NCBI GenBank assembly: GCA_963752345.1
Contig: CAVVYA010000002.1
Location: 806,001 to 870,000, forward strand
DNA length: 64,000 nt
DNA from: CAVVYA01 sp963752345
GTDB taxonomy: Bacteria; Pseudomonadota; Alphaproteobacteria; SMXQ01
Reading direction: 5' to 3'
The notes under the pieces are model-generated. The model searched no databases, was not told the origin of the DNA, and saw only the letters and a program-made list of their open reading frames with translations. Below are positions 47,239 to 56,452 of this stretch, piece after piece. The number at the start of each line of letters is the position of its first letter. The stretch's first letter is position 1. Both the position numbers and the translations under genes were made by a program.

Positions 47239-47595
47239 CTAGGACGGCTTGTCGTAGACCTCGCCGGGTTTCCACCGGCGTTCCGTCTTGTCGAGCTTGT
47301 CGATGGTGAAGCGGTAGGCCTCGGCGGCAGCGCGCACGCGCGCGTTCCAGGCCAGCGATCCTTCGACCACGTCGGTAAGCTTGTCGCGGCCGCGCTGACG
47401 GCGCTTGCCGAAGCCCTCGCCGCCGTCGGGTGCCGGCGCGGCTTCCGGACCTTCCGCGCCTTCACGCAACAGCGATTCTTCCTGGGCGCCGGTGCGTTTG
47501 GATGCAGCGGTGGTTTCGATGCTCGGCGTATCGGACGTCTTCGCCACATTGCGCGCGCCAGCGGTCACGCGGCTTCCCGCGAACTCGCTGAGCAT
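47239..47595 (-). CDS. Hypothetical protein
   Basis: A 118-residue open frame. The first half is low-complexity (Thr, Ala, Glu, Gly). The second half looks ordered: GFGKRRQRGRDKLTDVVEGS, LAWNARVRAAAEAYRFTID and KLDKTERRWKPGEVYDKPS, a helix-rich pattern with sensible composition. I recognise no family. The ribosome site is unclear. It is flanked by the Panacea-like gene and the radical SAM gene, both on the minus strand. Confidence 0.45.
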   Translation of the reverse strand: MLSEFAGSRVTAGARNVAKTSDTPSIETTAASKRTGAQEESLLREGAEGPEAAPAPDGGEGFGKRRQRGRDKLTDVVEGSLAWNARVRAAAEAYRFTIDKLDKTERRWKPGEVYDKPS

Positions 47596-47751
47596 AGCCG
47601 TTGGACACTGGTGCGATCATGGAAACCCATTCAACCGAGGATCACAGGCGATTCGTCGCACGGCAAGTTGCCACGGTCAAGGAACATCGGCGCGCAATCT
47701 ATTGGTTTAATTGTTAATTTTAACTAAGTTGCCGTCGGAAAATGGGCGAAA

Positions 47752-48699
47752 TCAAGCGCTTCGGCTGCACGAGCCGCCGCCCAGCACGCAGAACTTGGCG
47801 CAATGGGGATGGTTGAGCTTCACCGGCCCTATCGCCGCCGTCAGATTGCGCCCCATTTCGAACTGCGCGTCATAGGGCAGCAGAGTGCAGGCGACCACCG
47901 CCGGCGCCGCGGATTCGCGCCGCCGCACCACCATGCGGGCCGAGGCGCACATCATCGCGTCGGGCGACACCTGCAGGATGTCCCAGCAGCGTTCGGTGAC
48001 CTCCGGCACCTCGGCCGCGGCATCCATTTCCGGAAACAGCACCAACTGTTCGCCATCCGCCGCATCGAGGCGGATAGACTCGCGCGCGAACAGCTCGGCA
48101 TAGGCCCGGCGCAGCTCTCGCTCCGAGTCGCCCCACAGGGTGCGCCCGGCGACACGCGCGGCAAATCCGTTCGCCGACAGCCACTTCAGTCCGTCGAGAG
48201 TCGCCGTGAAGCCGCCGGCCCCGCGCTCCTCGTCATGCCGGGCCGCGGTCGGATGATCGAGCGAGACGCGGACGGTGAATTGGTCGCCGAAGCGCTGGCG
48301 CAATCCGAGAAGATGCCGTTCGTGGTGGCGCATCGGCCGCATGGCGTTGGTCAGCACGAGCGCGCGGAAGCCACGCGCGAGCGCCACCTCGAGCATCGCC
48401 ATGATGTCGGGATTCATGAAGGGCTCGCCGCCGGTGAAACCGATCTCGCGGGTCTGCCAGTGGTGGAGCGCGATCTCATCGAGATAGCCGATCAGATCGG
48501 CCAGCGGGAAATAGGCGAGCCGGTCGTTGCGCGGGCTCGATTCGATGTAGCAGTGGGCGCAGGTAATGTTGCACAGCGTCCCGGTATTGACCCACAGGGT
48601 CCGCAGGCCGGTGAAATCCACGTGGGCGCGCCGCTCGCCCTTGGCGGTCATGTCGGGATCGCGGAACTTCGCTGCCGTGGCGACGGGTGAATCATCCAT
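47752..48699 (-). CDS. Radical SAM protein
   Basis: A 315-residue radical SAM enzyme. The cluster motif is C43-x3-C47-x2-C50 (TLCNITCAHCYIESSPR). GFTGGEPFMNPDI is the SAM-binding GGEP motif. A cysteine-rich C-terminus (PHCAKFCVLGGGSCSRSA) and mid-region C-x-D and MMCAS-type segments could hold a further cluster, as in SPASM-like enzymes. No precursor peptide or obvious substrate gene is near, so the reaction is unknown. The end is short and fully intact. The gene starts at 48699, and the next gene is 260 bases away. Confidence 0.88.
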   Translation of the reverse strand: MDDSPVATAAKFRDPDMTAKGERRAHVDFTGLRTLWVNTGTLCNITCAHCYIESSPRNDRLAYFPLADLIGYLDEIALHHWQTREIGFTGGEPFMNPDIMAMLEVALARGFRALVLTNAMRPMRHHERHLLGLRQRFGDQFTVRVSLDHPTAARHDEERGAGGFTATLDGLKWLSANGFAARVAGRTLWGDSERELRRAYAELFARESIRLDAADGEQLVLFPEMDAAAEVPEVTERCWDILQVSPDAMMCASARMVVRRRESAAPAVVACTLLPYDAQFEMGRNLTAAIGPVKLNHPHCAKFCVLGGGSCSRSA

Positions 48700-48963
48700 G
48701 CCCCGTCATAGTCCCATCGCACCGCCGAACCAACTCAAAACCCGGTGACCGCTGTTCGCCTCGTCACGCCTTCGGCCGACTGGTTCAAAACGCTCGTTTG
48801 CGCGGCTCAATCCGCGCGAACCGTCACGGCCCGAACTCGTCGGGCGCACCACGAAGCTTCCCGCGAACCAACAAGTGATGCGGGCACTCGTCGCGGCCGT
48901 CACGATCGTTGAGCGCACCGCCGCGCCGATGCGCCTAGGCTTCTGGGCGGCACACTGGCTTGG

Positions 48964-50250
48964 TCATCCGCCGCTCTGGCAGTCGATGATGTCGGCTTCC
49001 GCGTTGCCCGGCTTGGTGGTGATCGTGCAGGTCAGGCCGGCGCGCAAATCCTCGCGCTTGGCTTCCTTGCCGTCGAGTTGGAGCTTGGTGCGCGAGGCCG
49101 AGATCTTTGTGCTGACCTCCTTGCCGCCGGCGCTGATGGCCAGCGCGCGGCCGCCCTCCTCCACTTTGGTCACCTTGCCGCTATGCTTCTCATCGGCGAT
49201 CTTCACCGTCTGCCGCTGGCCGCGATAGTCGGTGAAGCTTTCCACCTTGGCCAGGATCTCCTTCGGCGCGGCGGCAACCTCGGCGATCATCTTGGCGATC
49301 TCCGGACCGCTGACCGGCGTCAGCTCCTTCTTCGTCCTCTCCATCTCGGCGACGAATGCGGGATCCCTCACCGCCGCGTCGAAGGCCGCCTGCAGTGCCG
49401 TGGCGCGTTCCGCCGGGATGTCAGGCGGCGCCAGGAACGGCCGGCCCATCGCCTTCTGCGCCAGCATGAGCTGCCAGATCGCGCGGTGCTCCGGATCCTT
49501 CACATAGTCCATGATCACCGGCACGTCCGGCAGATCGGGATGCTTGACACCGGTGATCTGCACCAGGACCGAGATTTTGCGGTCGCGCACCCAGTCGGGC
49601 TTTTCCGTGGCCACCGATCCCCAGGACTGGCTCAGGCCTTCGATCTCGCCGCGCTCCATGGCGAGCGTGATGCCGGTTGTCGAGGGATAGCCGGAGATAA
49701 TGCGAAACTTGGTGCCGATCGTGTTGTTGAGCAGCGCCGGATAGGTTTCGGTGTCGTTCGGGCCGCTTCCACCGAGCAGCGCTTCGGTTTGCATGGCGTC
49801 CTGCAAGGTCTTCACTTTGGAGGTGTGCCACAGGGTAATGACGCCGGTCTCATTGTTCAGGCTTCCGATCCAATTGAACTTGGTCGGATCGAAGGTCGGT
49901 CCCTGCTTGCCGAACAGCGGCAGGAACGGCACGCCGCGCTGGGTCATGCCGATAGCAGTGCCGTCCTTAGGCGCCACGCCGTAAACCCAGTTGGTCGCCA
50001 GCACGCCGCCGGCGCCCTGCATGTTCTGCACGACGATATGGGGCTGTCCCGGAATATGGCGGGCGTAGTGGGGCGCGAATGTGCGGGCATACACGTCGTA
50101 GCCGCCGCCCGGGTCCGAGGCGACCACCATGCGGATGGTCTTGCCCTTATAGAACTCGGCCACCGATTGGGCCTGCACCTCCGAAACGCACAACGCAAAG
50201 CCGGAGGCAGCCATGACAGCCGCGACGCGTCGCTTACTGATGGGTTTCAT
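48964..50250 (-). CDS. Bug-family periplasmic receptor with extra C-terminal domain
   Basis: A 428-residue Bug receptor. The signal peptide covers residues 1-27 (AAVMAASGFALCVSEVQA-QS). The receptor domain shows MVVASDPGGGYDVYARTFAP, VVQNMQGAGGVLATNWVYG, KFNWIGSLNNETGVITLWH and SGYPSTTGITLAMERGEIEG. After residue 335 an extra stretch of about 85 residues follows (YRGQRQTVKIADEKHSGKVT, then ASRTKLQLDGKEAKREDLRA and CTITTKPGN-AEADIIDC). It looks like a beta-barrel domain and resembles the tail of the receptor at 60.3-61.6 kb. The start 50250 has GGGAGG six bases upstream. No permease gene is adjacent. Confidence 0.9.
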   Translation of the reverse strand: MKPISKRRVAAVMAASGFALCVSEVQAQSVAEFYKGKTIRMVVASDPGGGYDVYARTFAPHYARHIPGQPHIVVQNMQGAGGVLATNWVYGVAPKDGTAIGMTQRGVPFLPLFGKQGPTFDPTKFNWIGSLNNETGVITLWHTSKVKTLQDAMQTEALLGGSGPNDTETYPALLNNTIGTKFRIISGYPSTTGITLAMERGEIEGLSQSWGSVATEKPDWVRDRKISVLVQITGVKHPDLPDVPVIMDYVKDPEHRAIWQLMLAQKAMGRPFLAPPDIPAERATALQAAFDAAVRDPAFVAEMERTKKELTPVSGPEIAKMIAEVAAAPKEILAKVESFTDYRGQRQTVKIADEKHSGKVTKVEEGGRALAISAGGKEVSTKISASRTKLQLDGKEAKREDLRAGLTCTITTKPGNAEADIIDCQSGG

Positions 50251-50542
50251 AGAAGACCTCCCAGTCATTCCGAGGGGCCCGGTTCATGCCGTGGCTCTTG
50301 ATGGGATCAGGCTAGCATGTTGCGCTTAACGTGCCAAATTCATGGTCGGTGCAGGCGGCGGCGGGGCCAGTTGCGGCGCGTCCGGTTTTGCCTACAATGA
50401 AGGAATTATAGGGACTTGCCCGCGAACAGGGCGTGCCCTGTCCAGGGCGGAGCGCGCCTCGGCGACGGTGGTCAGCCCATCGTCGGGCCGGTCTGCAGGC
50501 GAGCGAAGGAACGCTACTCACATCTGACCGGGTGAAGGCTCT

Positions 50543-51130
50543 ATGTCCGAAGAACACGTTCACAGTCACGGCGAGCAAGACGGCGGCCTCGGCCACAACC
50601 AGCCGAAGGAAAAGGTGTGGGACCGCTGGGACCGCAAGCGGGTTTTCGTGCGCGCGCTCGAAGGCACCTACGGCGAGGTCTACAAGAGCCTGTTCGAGCA
50701 GCCGCGCGTCTATCACGCCAAGGATTGGGGTTGGCACGGCGGCCCGCAGTTCTGGGACAAGGCGGTGATCAATCCGCAGTCGGTCAATATCGCGCAATCC
50801 ATCGAATGCCACCTCGACGTCTACGCGCCGCACGGCGTCGGCCAGAAGCATGGCCATATGAATTCGGCGGCCTTCTACATCCTGACCGGCAAAGGCCACG
50901 ACATCCACGACGGCGTTCATTACACCTATGAGGCGGGCGACAGCATCGTCGTGGAGAACGGCTGCGTGCACCAGCACATCAACGACGGCGACCAGCAGAT
51001 GATCGTCCTGGTGATGAAGGCCAAGCCGCTCTTCCTGTTCATGCACATGCTGTTTCAGAAGATGGTCGAATATCCCGCCAAGACCGTGCCGGATGGCGCC
51101 GAGAATTTCGCACCGCCGACGCACATCTAG
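50543..51130 (+). CDS. Cupin-domain protein
   Basis: A 195-residue cupin. After a histidine-rich start (EEHVHSHGEQDG), the core cupin motifs are KHGHMNSAAFYILTGKG (motif 1, H-x-H with later E-less pattern) and GDSIVVENGCVHQHIND (motif 2 with histidines). The metal ligands are probably His from both motifs. Its neighbours are a Bug receptor (divergent, 48.9-50.2 kb) and a GST gene behind a bidirectional terminator. The substrate is unknown, perhaps a small acid degraded after uptake. The frame is intact; GAAGG lies before the ATG. Confidence 0.85.
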   Translation: MSEEHVHSHGEQDGGLGHNQPKEKVWDRWDRKRVFVRALEGTYGEVYKSLFEQPRVYHAKDWGWHGGPQFWDKAVINPQSVNIAQSIECHLDVYAPHGVGQKHGHMNSAAFYILTGKGHDIHDGVHYTYEAGDSIVVENGCVHQHINDGDQQMIVLVMKAKPLFLFMHMLFQKMVEYPAKTVPDGAENFAPPTHI

Positions 51131-51185
51131 CGATCCGCATATGCGTGCTTGCGGCGTGCATCCTCATAGCCTGACGCACGGCGAT

Positions 51186-51220
51186 AAAAAAAGCCCCGCG
51201 GATCGCCGCGGGGCTTTTTT
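51186..51220. terminator. Bidirectional Rho-independent terminator
   Basis: A ten-base perfect stem (AGCCCCGCGG / CCGCGGGGCT) closes a four-base loop, with seven A on the left and six T on the right. It ends both the cupin gene (plus) and the GST gene (minus). Confidence 0.95.
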
Positions 51221-51238
51221 CAGCGCAGATTGCGAACG

Positions 51239-51829
51239 TCAGGCCGCCGGTTTGACCTCCATCCCCTTCTTCACCGCAGGCCGTGCGCCGACGCGCTCGA
51301 GCCATTTGGTGACGTTGGGATAATCCGAGACCTTGACCGTGTCGTGCTTGATGGCGCCGATGCGGGTGTAAGGAATGATGTCCGCGATCGAGTAGCTGCC
51401 GGCGAAATACTCGTTGCTGGCGAGATGCGCATCCATCGTCTCCAACTGCCTGAGCGAACCGCTTTCGATCGCGGGATCGTTGATGCGGCCGAGGCCGCCG
51501 GTGGTCCACAGCACATTGGTGGCGTGGAACATCGACCATTTCAGCACGTCGGGATGCTCAGCCGGCGAGCCGAGAAACTTGCCGCTTTTCTCGGCCAGGT
51601 AGAAGCAGATGGCGACCGATTCGAAGATCGTCGCCGGCTTGCCGCCGGGCCCCTCGCTGTCGGTCATCGACGGGATCTTGCGATAGGGATTGATCTTGGC
51701 GTATTCCGGCGTCTTCTGGTCGCCCTTCTGGATGTTGATCCAGTGCAGGTTGTAGGGCAGCCCCGCCTCTTCGGCCATGATGATGGCGCGGCGGCCGTTG
51801 GTCGTCGTCCAGGTGTAGAGGTCGATCAT
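51239..51829 (-). CDS. Glutathione S-transferase family protein
   Basis: A 196-residue GST. The thioredoxin-like N-terminal half has YTWTTTNGRRAIIMAEEAGL, then NPYRKIPSM and PATIFESVAICFYLAEK (glutathione-binding E-S). The helical C-terminal half has SIADIIPYTRIGA and VTKWLERVGARPAV. The catalytic hydroxyl is likely Thr or Ser near residue 9. It is close to the Nu/YghU type in layout. It lies immediately after the TauD-type gene on the same strand (42-base gap), so the two may be one unit. The frame is intact. Confidence 0.9.
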   Translation of the reverse strand: MIDLYTWTTTNGRRAIIMAEEAGLPYNLHWINIQKGDQKTPEYAKINPYRKIPSMTDSEGPGGKPATIFESVAICFYLAEKSGKFLGSPAEHPDVLKWSMFHATNVLWTTGGLGRINDPAIESGSLRQLETMDAHLASNEYFAGSYSIADIIPYTRIGAIKHDTVKVSDYPNVTKWLERVGARPAVKKGMEVKPAA

Positions 51830-51871
51830 TGATTGTCTTTCCTTGTTGATTCTTGGCGCGCAGGTCCGTGA

Positions 51872-52712
51872 TCAGGCCGGGCGCTTTCCCTTGATGCTGA
51901 TGCGCCGCAGCATGCGCCGCGTGTTGGGGCTGAAATCCGTGCGCGCGTGGAGCGTGCAGCGATTATCCCACATCACGAGCTCGCCGACCGACCATTTATG
52001 GCTGTAGATGAATTCCGGCTTCTCGGCCTGCTGGAACAGGTATTCGAGAAGCTCGTCGCTCTCCTTGCGCTCCATGCCGACGATATGGTCGGTCATCAGG
52101 CGGTTGACATAGAGACCCTTGCGGCCGGTCTCGTCATGGGTGCGCACGACGGGATGCGACGAACTTCGGCGCATCGGGCGCGATCTCCTTGGCCTTGATC
52201 GTCGGGTTGGAGCCGTAGTCATAGACGTTGAGCGCCTGGAGCCCGTCGATGCGCGTCTTCACCTCGGCCGGCAGCGAATCGTAGACCGCGGTCGCGCTCG
52301 AGAACAGCGTATCGCCGCCGGTCGGCGGCACCTCGATGCTGTAGAGCAGCGTCGCCTTGCCGGGCAGCTCGTAATAGCACTGGTCGGAATGGAACTGCAT
52401 TTCGCCGTCCGGCAGCGCGCCCTTGTTGCCGTCGGGACCAATGACGTTGCTGACCATCAGGAAATAGGGGCTGGAATTGAGGCCGGGCGTGGTGCGCACT
52501 TCCTGCAGCTCGCCGAAGCGCCGGCCGAACGCGATCTGCTGGTCGCCGTCGAGCTTCTGGTTGCGGAACACCAGCACCTGATGCTTCAGCCAGGCATCGT
52601 GGATTGCCTTGAATGTCGCCGCGTCGAGCGGCTGGCTGATGTCGACGCCGGTAATCTCGGCGCCGATCTTGGGAGTCAGGGGTTTCACGCCAATGGTCAT
52701 GGTATCGGTCAT
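51872..52712 (-). pseudogene. TauD/TfdA-type Fe(II)/2-oxoglutarate dioxygenase (one frame break)
   Basis: About 280 residues. The start ITGVDISQPLDAATFKAIHD and the iron motif H-x-D in MQFHSDQCYYELPGKATLLY are clear, as is VPPTGGDTLFSSATAVYDSL. The frame changes near 52158, after DAPKFV, and continues as SHPVVRTHDETGRKGLYVNR. The distal iron ligand is in MWDNRCTLHARTD, and the 2-oxoglutarate arginine is in RRMLRRISI. Without joining, the distal ligand is lost. Enzymes of this type attack sulfonates or aryloxyalkanoates; the substrate here is unknown. It lies between the GST and the TRAP transporter genes. Confidence 0.85.
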
Positions 52713-52812
52713 CACTACGCCTCTTGCATACGAATTCGACGGCCAACGCGTTCGGGCGGCACTCTAATCCGGCGCCGCGCAATTTCAAACAGCGACGCAC
52801 GACGACAAGGCG

Positions 52813-54754
52813 CTAAGCGGTAGCCCGCGTCTTGCGCGATTCCATATGGGCCAAACCCCAGAGCAGGCCGCACAGCGCCGTCGCGGCCGCCACCGCCGGA
52901 TATTGCACCACGGGATCCGGAGTTGATGATAAGCGCGGCCAGCCCGGCCATGATCAGACGCAGCCACCACGGCACACGGCGCTGCAGCACCCAGCCGTGC
53001 ACGGCGATGATGGCGGCCAGCATCATGACGATGGCGAACAGGCAGTCGGTGACGATCTGGAACGCGTCGCCCTCCATCAGCAGGCCGGGATTGAACACGA
53101 AATAGAACGGCAGAATGAAGCCGCCGATCGCCAGCTTGGTGGTCAGCGGCGCGATCTTGTTGGGATTGACGCCGGCAATGGCGGCCGCCGTGAAGCAGGC
53201 CACGGCGATGGGCGGCGAAACCGCCGACATGCAGGCATAGAACAGCATGAACATATGGACGCCGAGCACCGGCATGCCGAACTTGACGACGAAGATCGGG
53301 GCGATCAGCGCCACACCCATGATGTAGACGCCGGTGGTCGGCGCGCCGGCGCCGATCAGCACCAGAATGATGGCGGCGAGGATCAGCGACAGGACCACGT
53401 CGCCGCCCGACAGGCCGAACAGCAGCACGGTGAACTTGCCGGACAGGCCGGTCAGTTCGATGCAGCCGATCATCAGGCCGGCAGCGGCGACCGCCGCGGC
53501 GAGCGGCACGATATTCACGCAGGTGTCGACGCAGGCGGCGATGAACCGCCTCGGTCCGATGGCATGGGTTCTGGAGAACCAGCTCGACAACGATCACGGA
53601 AAGAGCGGAGCCGGCGCCGATATAGGCCGGCGAGTAGCCCTTGATCAGCAGATAGATGAGCACCGCCCAGGGAATCAAATTGAACCAGCCGCGGCGCAGC
53701 GCCACCTCGACGCCGATGATGCGATCCTCGGGCAGCCGGCCGACTTTGAACCGCACGGCGTCGAAATGCACCAGGAAATAGATGCCGACGTAATAGAGAA
53801 TCGCCGACGGGCAGAACCGCGAGCGTGATCGCGCTGTAGGAGATTCCGGTAAATCCGCCATGAGAAATGCGACGGCGCCCATCACCGGCGGCAGCATGGC
53901 GCCGCCCGTCGATGCCGCCGCCTCGATAGCGGCGGCGCGTTCGGCCGGGATGCCGATGCTCTTCATGATCGGGATGTTGACCGGGCCGGTGGTGGCGACG
54001 TCGGCCACCGGGCTGCCCGACACGGAGCCATAGAGCGCGCTCGAGAAGACACAGGCCTTGGCCGGACCGCCGACCATGCGGCCGGTGACCGCGGCCGCCA
54101 GATCGAACAGCAATTGGCCGCCGCCGGCGATGCTGTAGAGGCTGCCGAAGAACACGAACAGGAAGGCGTAGCTGGCGGCGACATAGAGCGCGCCGCCAAA
54201 AATTCCGTCGGTGCCCACCGTCTGCATGTCGAGGAAATACTGCAGCGAGATCGGGTCATGGTGAGAAGCTGCCGGAGATCAGCGGGCCCCATACGACATG
54301 CAGCAGGAGGAAAATCACGATCGAGGTCAGGCCCCAGCCGGTGGCGCGCCGGCATAGCTCGATCACGAGGGCGATGACCACAATCGCCCGCCGCCACGTC
54401 GTAGGCGTCCAGCTCGGAGAATCCGCGCATCCAATTCTGATACTTCTGCTCGTTGAGCGCGTACCAGGCTCCGGTAACGAACGAGACGAACGCCAGCAGG
54501 TAATCGAGCCAGGTCAGCCGTTGAAAGCTCTTGGAGATGGTGGTGGTGAGAAAGCCGATCGGAAAGATCAAGGCCAGGAAGTACGAGACCTGCTTGTGCT
54601 CGCTGACCGGCATGTAGAGCGCGTACCAGGCGATCACCAGGGTCATCAGAACCGAGAGGGCCGCGATGAACTTGCCGAGCCGTCCAGCGTGATGGAGCCG
54701 CACGCCCTCGCCCGTGACGGCGAGGCCTTTGCCGAGGGTGGACAGCAGCGACAT
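52813..54754 (-). pseudogene. TRAP transporter fused permease (4TM+12TM), frame-broken
   Basis: About 647 residues, the size of a fused DctQ/DctM permease used with TAXI receptors. Seen: helices FIAALSVLMTLVIAWYALYM, FLALIFPIGFLTTTISK and WLDYLLAFVSFVTGAWYA, then GAMLPPVMGAVAFLMADL and IGCIELTGLSGKFTVLLFGL-SGG, ALIAPIFVVKFGMPVLGVHM. Breaks near 54388, 54264, 53853, 53815, 53572 and 52915 split the gene into three frames. Joined, no segment is missing, and the last part reads LCGLLWGLAHMESRK to TAG 52813. It partners the TAXI receptor encoded 100 bases upstream on the same strand. ATG 54754 has AGGAG upstream. Confidence 0.82.
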
Positions 54755-54857
54755 CAAGGACTCCTGACTGCGGTGGTCGCAAGGCGCACGCGCCGGACGG
54801 CGACGAAGCCGCCGGCGCGTGACGTAGTTACGTGGTCCCATCGCAGCGCGCGGACGA

Positions 54858-55880
54858 TTACTTCAACAGGCCCTTTTCCCGGTAGAACCGTACCGCGCCG
54901 GGATGGAACGGCAGATCCATCGGATTCTTGATCATCTCCGGGCCGGAGAATTCAGCGAGCGACGGATGCAGGCTCTGCACGCGCTTCTGACCCTCGTAGA
55001 CCGCCTTGACGAACTTGTACACGGTCTCCTCGGAAACGTGCGGGCCGGTGTTGATGGTGTTCCACAGCTTGAGCGTGGTGGTGTCCCGGTTGAGGAAGCT
55101 GTAGAGGCTCTTGTCCACCGTCATCGTCTCATAGGCCCATTCGTCGGCCGCCTTCTTCATCTTCGCCGGGTCGCCTTCGATCCACAGCATCGGGCGGCCG
55201 CGCGCCAGCTCGGCCGTGGCCGAATCGGGCAGCATGCGGCCGTTGATGAACACGTCCGCCTTGCCGTCGCGCATCGCGTCGAGCCCGATGCCGCTGTTGC
55301 CGCGCACGAAGCTGCCGCCCCATTTCTGGATGTCGGCTTCCTCGAAGCCATGCGCCTTGAAGATGGCGATGTGCATGCCGAGCGTCGACTGCAGGTTCGC
55401 CAGATCGTTCACGGCGAGCCGCATCGGCGGTTTCTTGGCGGCGATGTCGTCGAAGCTCTTGATGCCGTAGCGGTCCGACCATTCCTTGGTCATCATGCTG
55501 TGCACGATGAGATGCCGGTGCAGCAGCATGACATGCAGGATCTTGCCCTTCAGCGGTTCCTTGAACGGCGCCTTGCCTTCCATGCCGTAGGCGATTTCCG
55601 GGGCGCCCGAGGTGAAGGTGAATTCCGCCTTGCCGGTCGCGACTTCCAGAATGCCGCCGGCGGGCGAGCCCGGGCGGAAGGTCGCGGCGCTGTCGGGATA
55701 GGCGTCGCGCACGATGCCGTTGATGGCCTCGACCACGACCTTGAAGTAGCCTTGGATGGACGCGCCGGTGACCGTGTATTTGATCGGCTTGTTGTCGTTG
55801 AGATCGGCGAGCACGGGGCCCGTCATCGCCATCGCGAGCAGCGTCGCCGCTGCAAAAATACGTGCCGAACGAAGCGTCAT
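54858..55880 (-). CDS. TAXI-family TRAP transporter solute receptor
   Basis: A 340-residue periplasmic receptor. The signal peptide is FAAATLLAMAMTGPVLA. The mature domain has YTVTGASIQGYFKVVVEAIN, FRPGSPAGGILEVATGKAEF and RGNSGIGLDAMRDGKADVFI, all TAXI features. The length is normal for the family. It is followed by the fused TRAP permease, making a two-gene uptake system. GGGAGG lies six bases before ATG 55880. The frame is intact. Likely substrates are dicarboxylates or related acids, but not determined. Confidence 0.92.
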   Translation of the reverse strand: MTLRSARIFAAATLLAMAMTGPVLADLNDNKPIKYTVTGASIQGYFKVVVEAINGIVRDAYPDSAATFRPGSPAGGILEVATGKAEFTFTSGAPEIAYGMEGKAPFKEPLKGKILHVMLLHRHLIVHSMMTKEWSDRYGIKSFDDIAAKKPPMRLAVNDLANLQSTLGMHIAIFKAHGFEEADIQKWGGSFVRGNSGIGLDAMRDGKADVFINGRMLPDSATAELARGRPMLWIEGDPAKMKKAADEWAYETMTVDKSLYSFLNRDTTTLKLWNTINTGPHVSEETVYKFVKAVYEGQKRVQSLHPSLAEFSGPEMIKNPMDLPFHPGAVRFYREKGLLK

Positions 55881-56056
55881 CACGTTCCTCCCTGCCCTGC
55901 CTGTTGCTCGCGGTCCAGCCGCTGGAGTCTTCTAGAGCACGGGCACTGTAGGAAGTGCCTCCCGGTGAGTCAACTCGCCCGGACGCGAACTGCAGGAAAG
56001 AGATTGTTCCGAAATTCGCAAGCGCAGACGGGCGCGCTCACGGGCCGCGCGGAGGG

Positions 56057-56452
56057 TCAGGGCTGGATATGAAGCGTGACCCGGTCGCCATCGGCGAGCG
56101 CCAAATGGCTTCTGAGATTTACCGCGGCGACGATTTCGACCTGATCGGGTGGATAATCGGCGACCAGCGGCAACACGATGACGCCCTTGGCCTGGGTATG
56201 GCCGAATTCCATCCGAACCGAAAAGCACTTCGCATCGCACCAGGCCGGATCGGGCGCGGCGAAGGTGCGGCCGTGCGCAGCCACCTCGTGCCACGCGGAC
56301 AGGGAGGTCTTGCTGACCTTGATGTTGAGAGTGCCCGGGTAGGCATCGATGCCGTATTCGTCCTCGAAAATCTTCATGGCCCAGTCGGTACTCGTGAAAC
56401 TCGCCCCCACGCCCTTGCCGCTGACGACTTCCCCTGAAATGCGAACGGTCAT
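56057..56452 (-). CDS. CTP-dependent riboflavin kinase-like (DUF120) protein
   Basis: A 131-residue protein with the signature of the archaeal riboflavin kinase family: SGKGVGASFTSTDWAMKIFE near residue 11 and AYPGTLNIKV near 38, the GTLN site that holds the phosphates and metal. A later part, DAKCFSVRMEFGHTQAKGV, is also family-like. Archaeal members phosphorylate riboflavin with CTP. Bacteria normally use RibF, so this is unusual but known in some Proteobacteria. The gene overlaps the TAXI-like gene upstream by four bases (ATGA), giving coupled translation. Biochemical function is not proved by sequence. The frame is intact. Confidence 0.82.
   Translation of the reverse strand: MTVRISGEVVSGKGVGASFTSTDWAMKIFEDEYGIDAYPGTLNIKVSKTSLSAWHEVAAHGRTFAAPDPAWCDAKCFSVRMEFGHTQAKGVIVLPLVADYPPDQVEIVAAVNLRSHLALADGDRVTLHIQP

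Noticed and set aside
46484..47595. A toxin-antitoxin pair made of the Panacea-like protein and its small neighbour
   Set aside because: The two genes are 215 bases apart, the small protein has no toxin motif and the Panacea assignment itself is only moderate.
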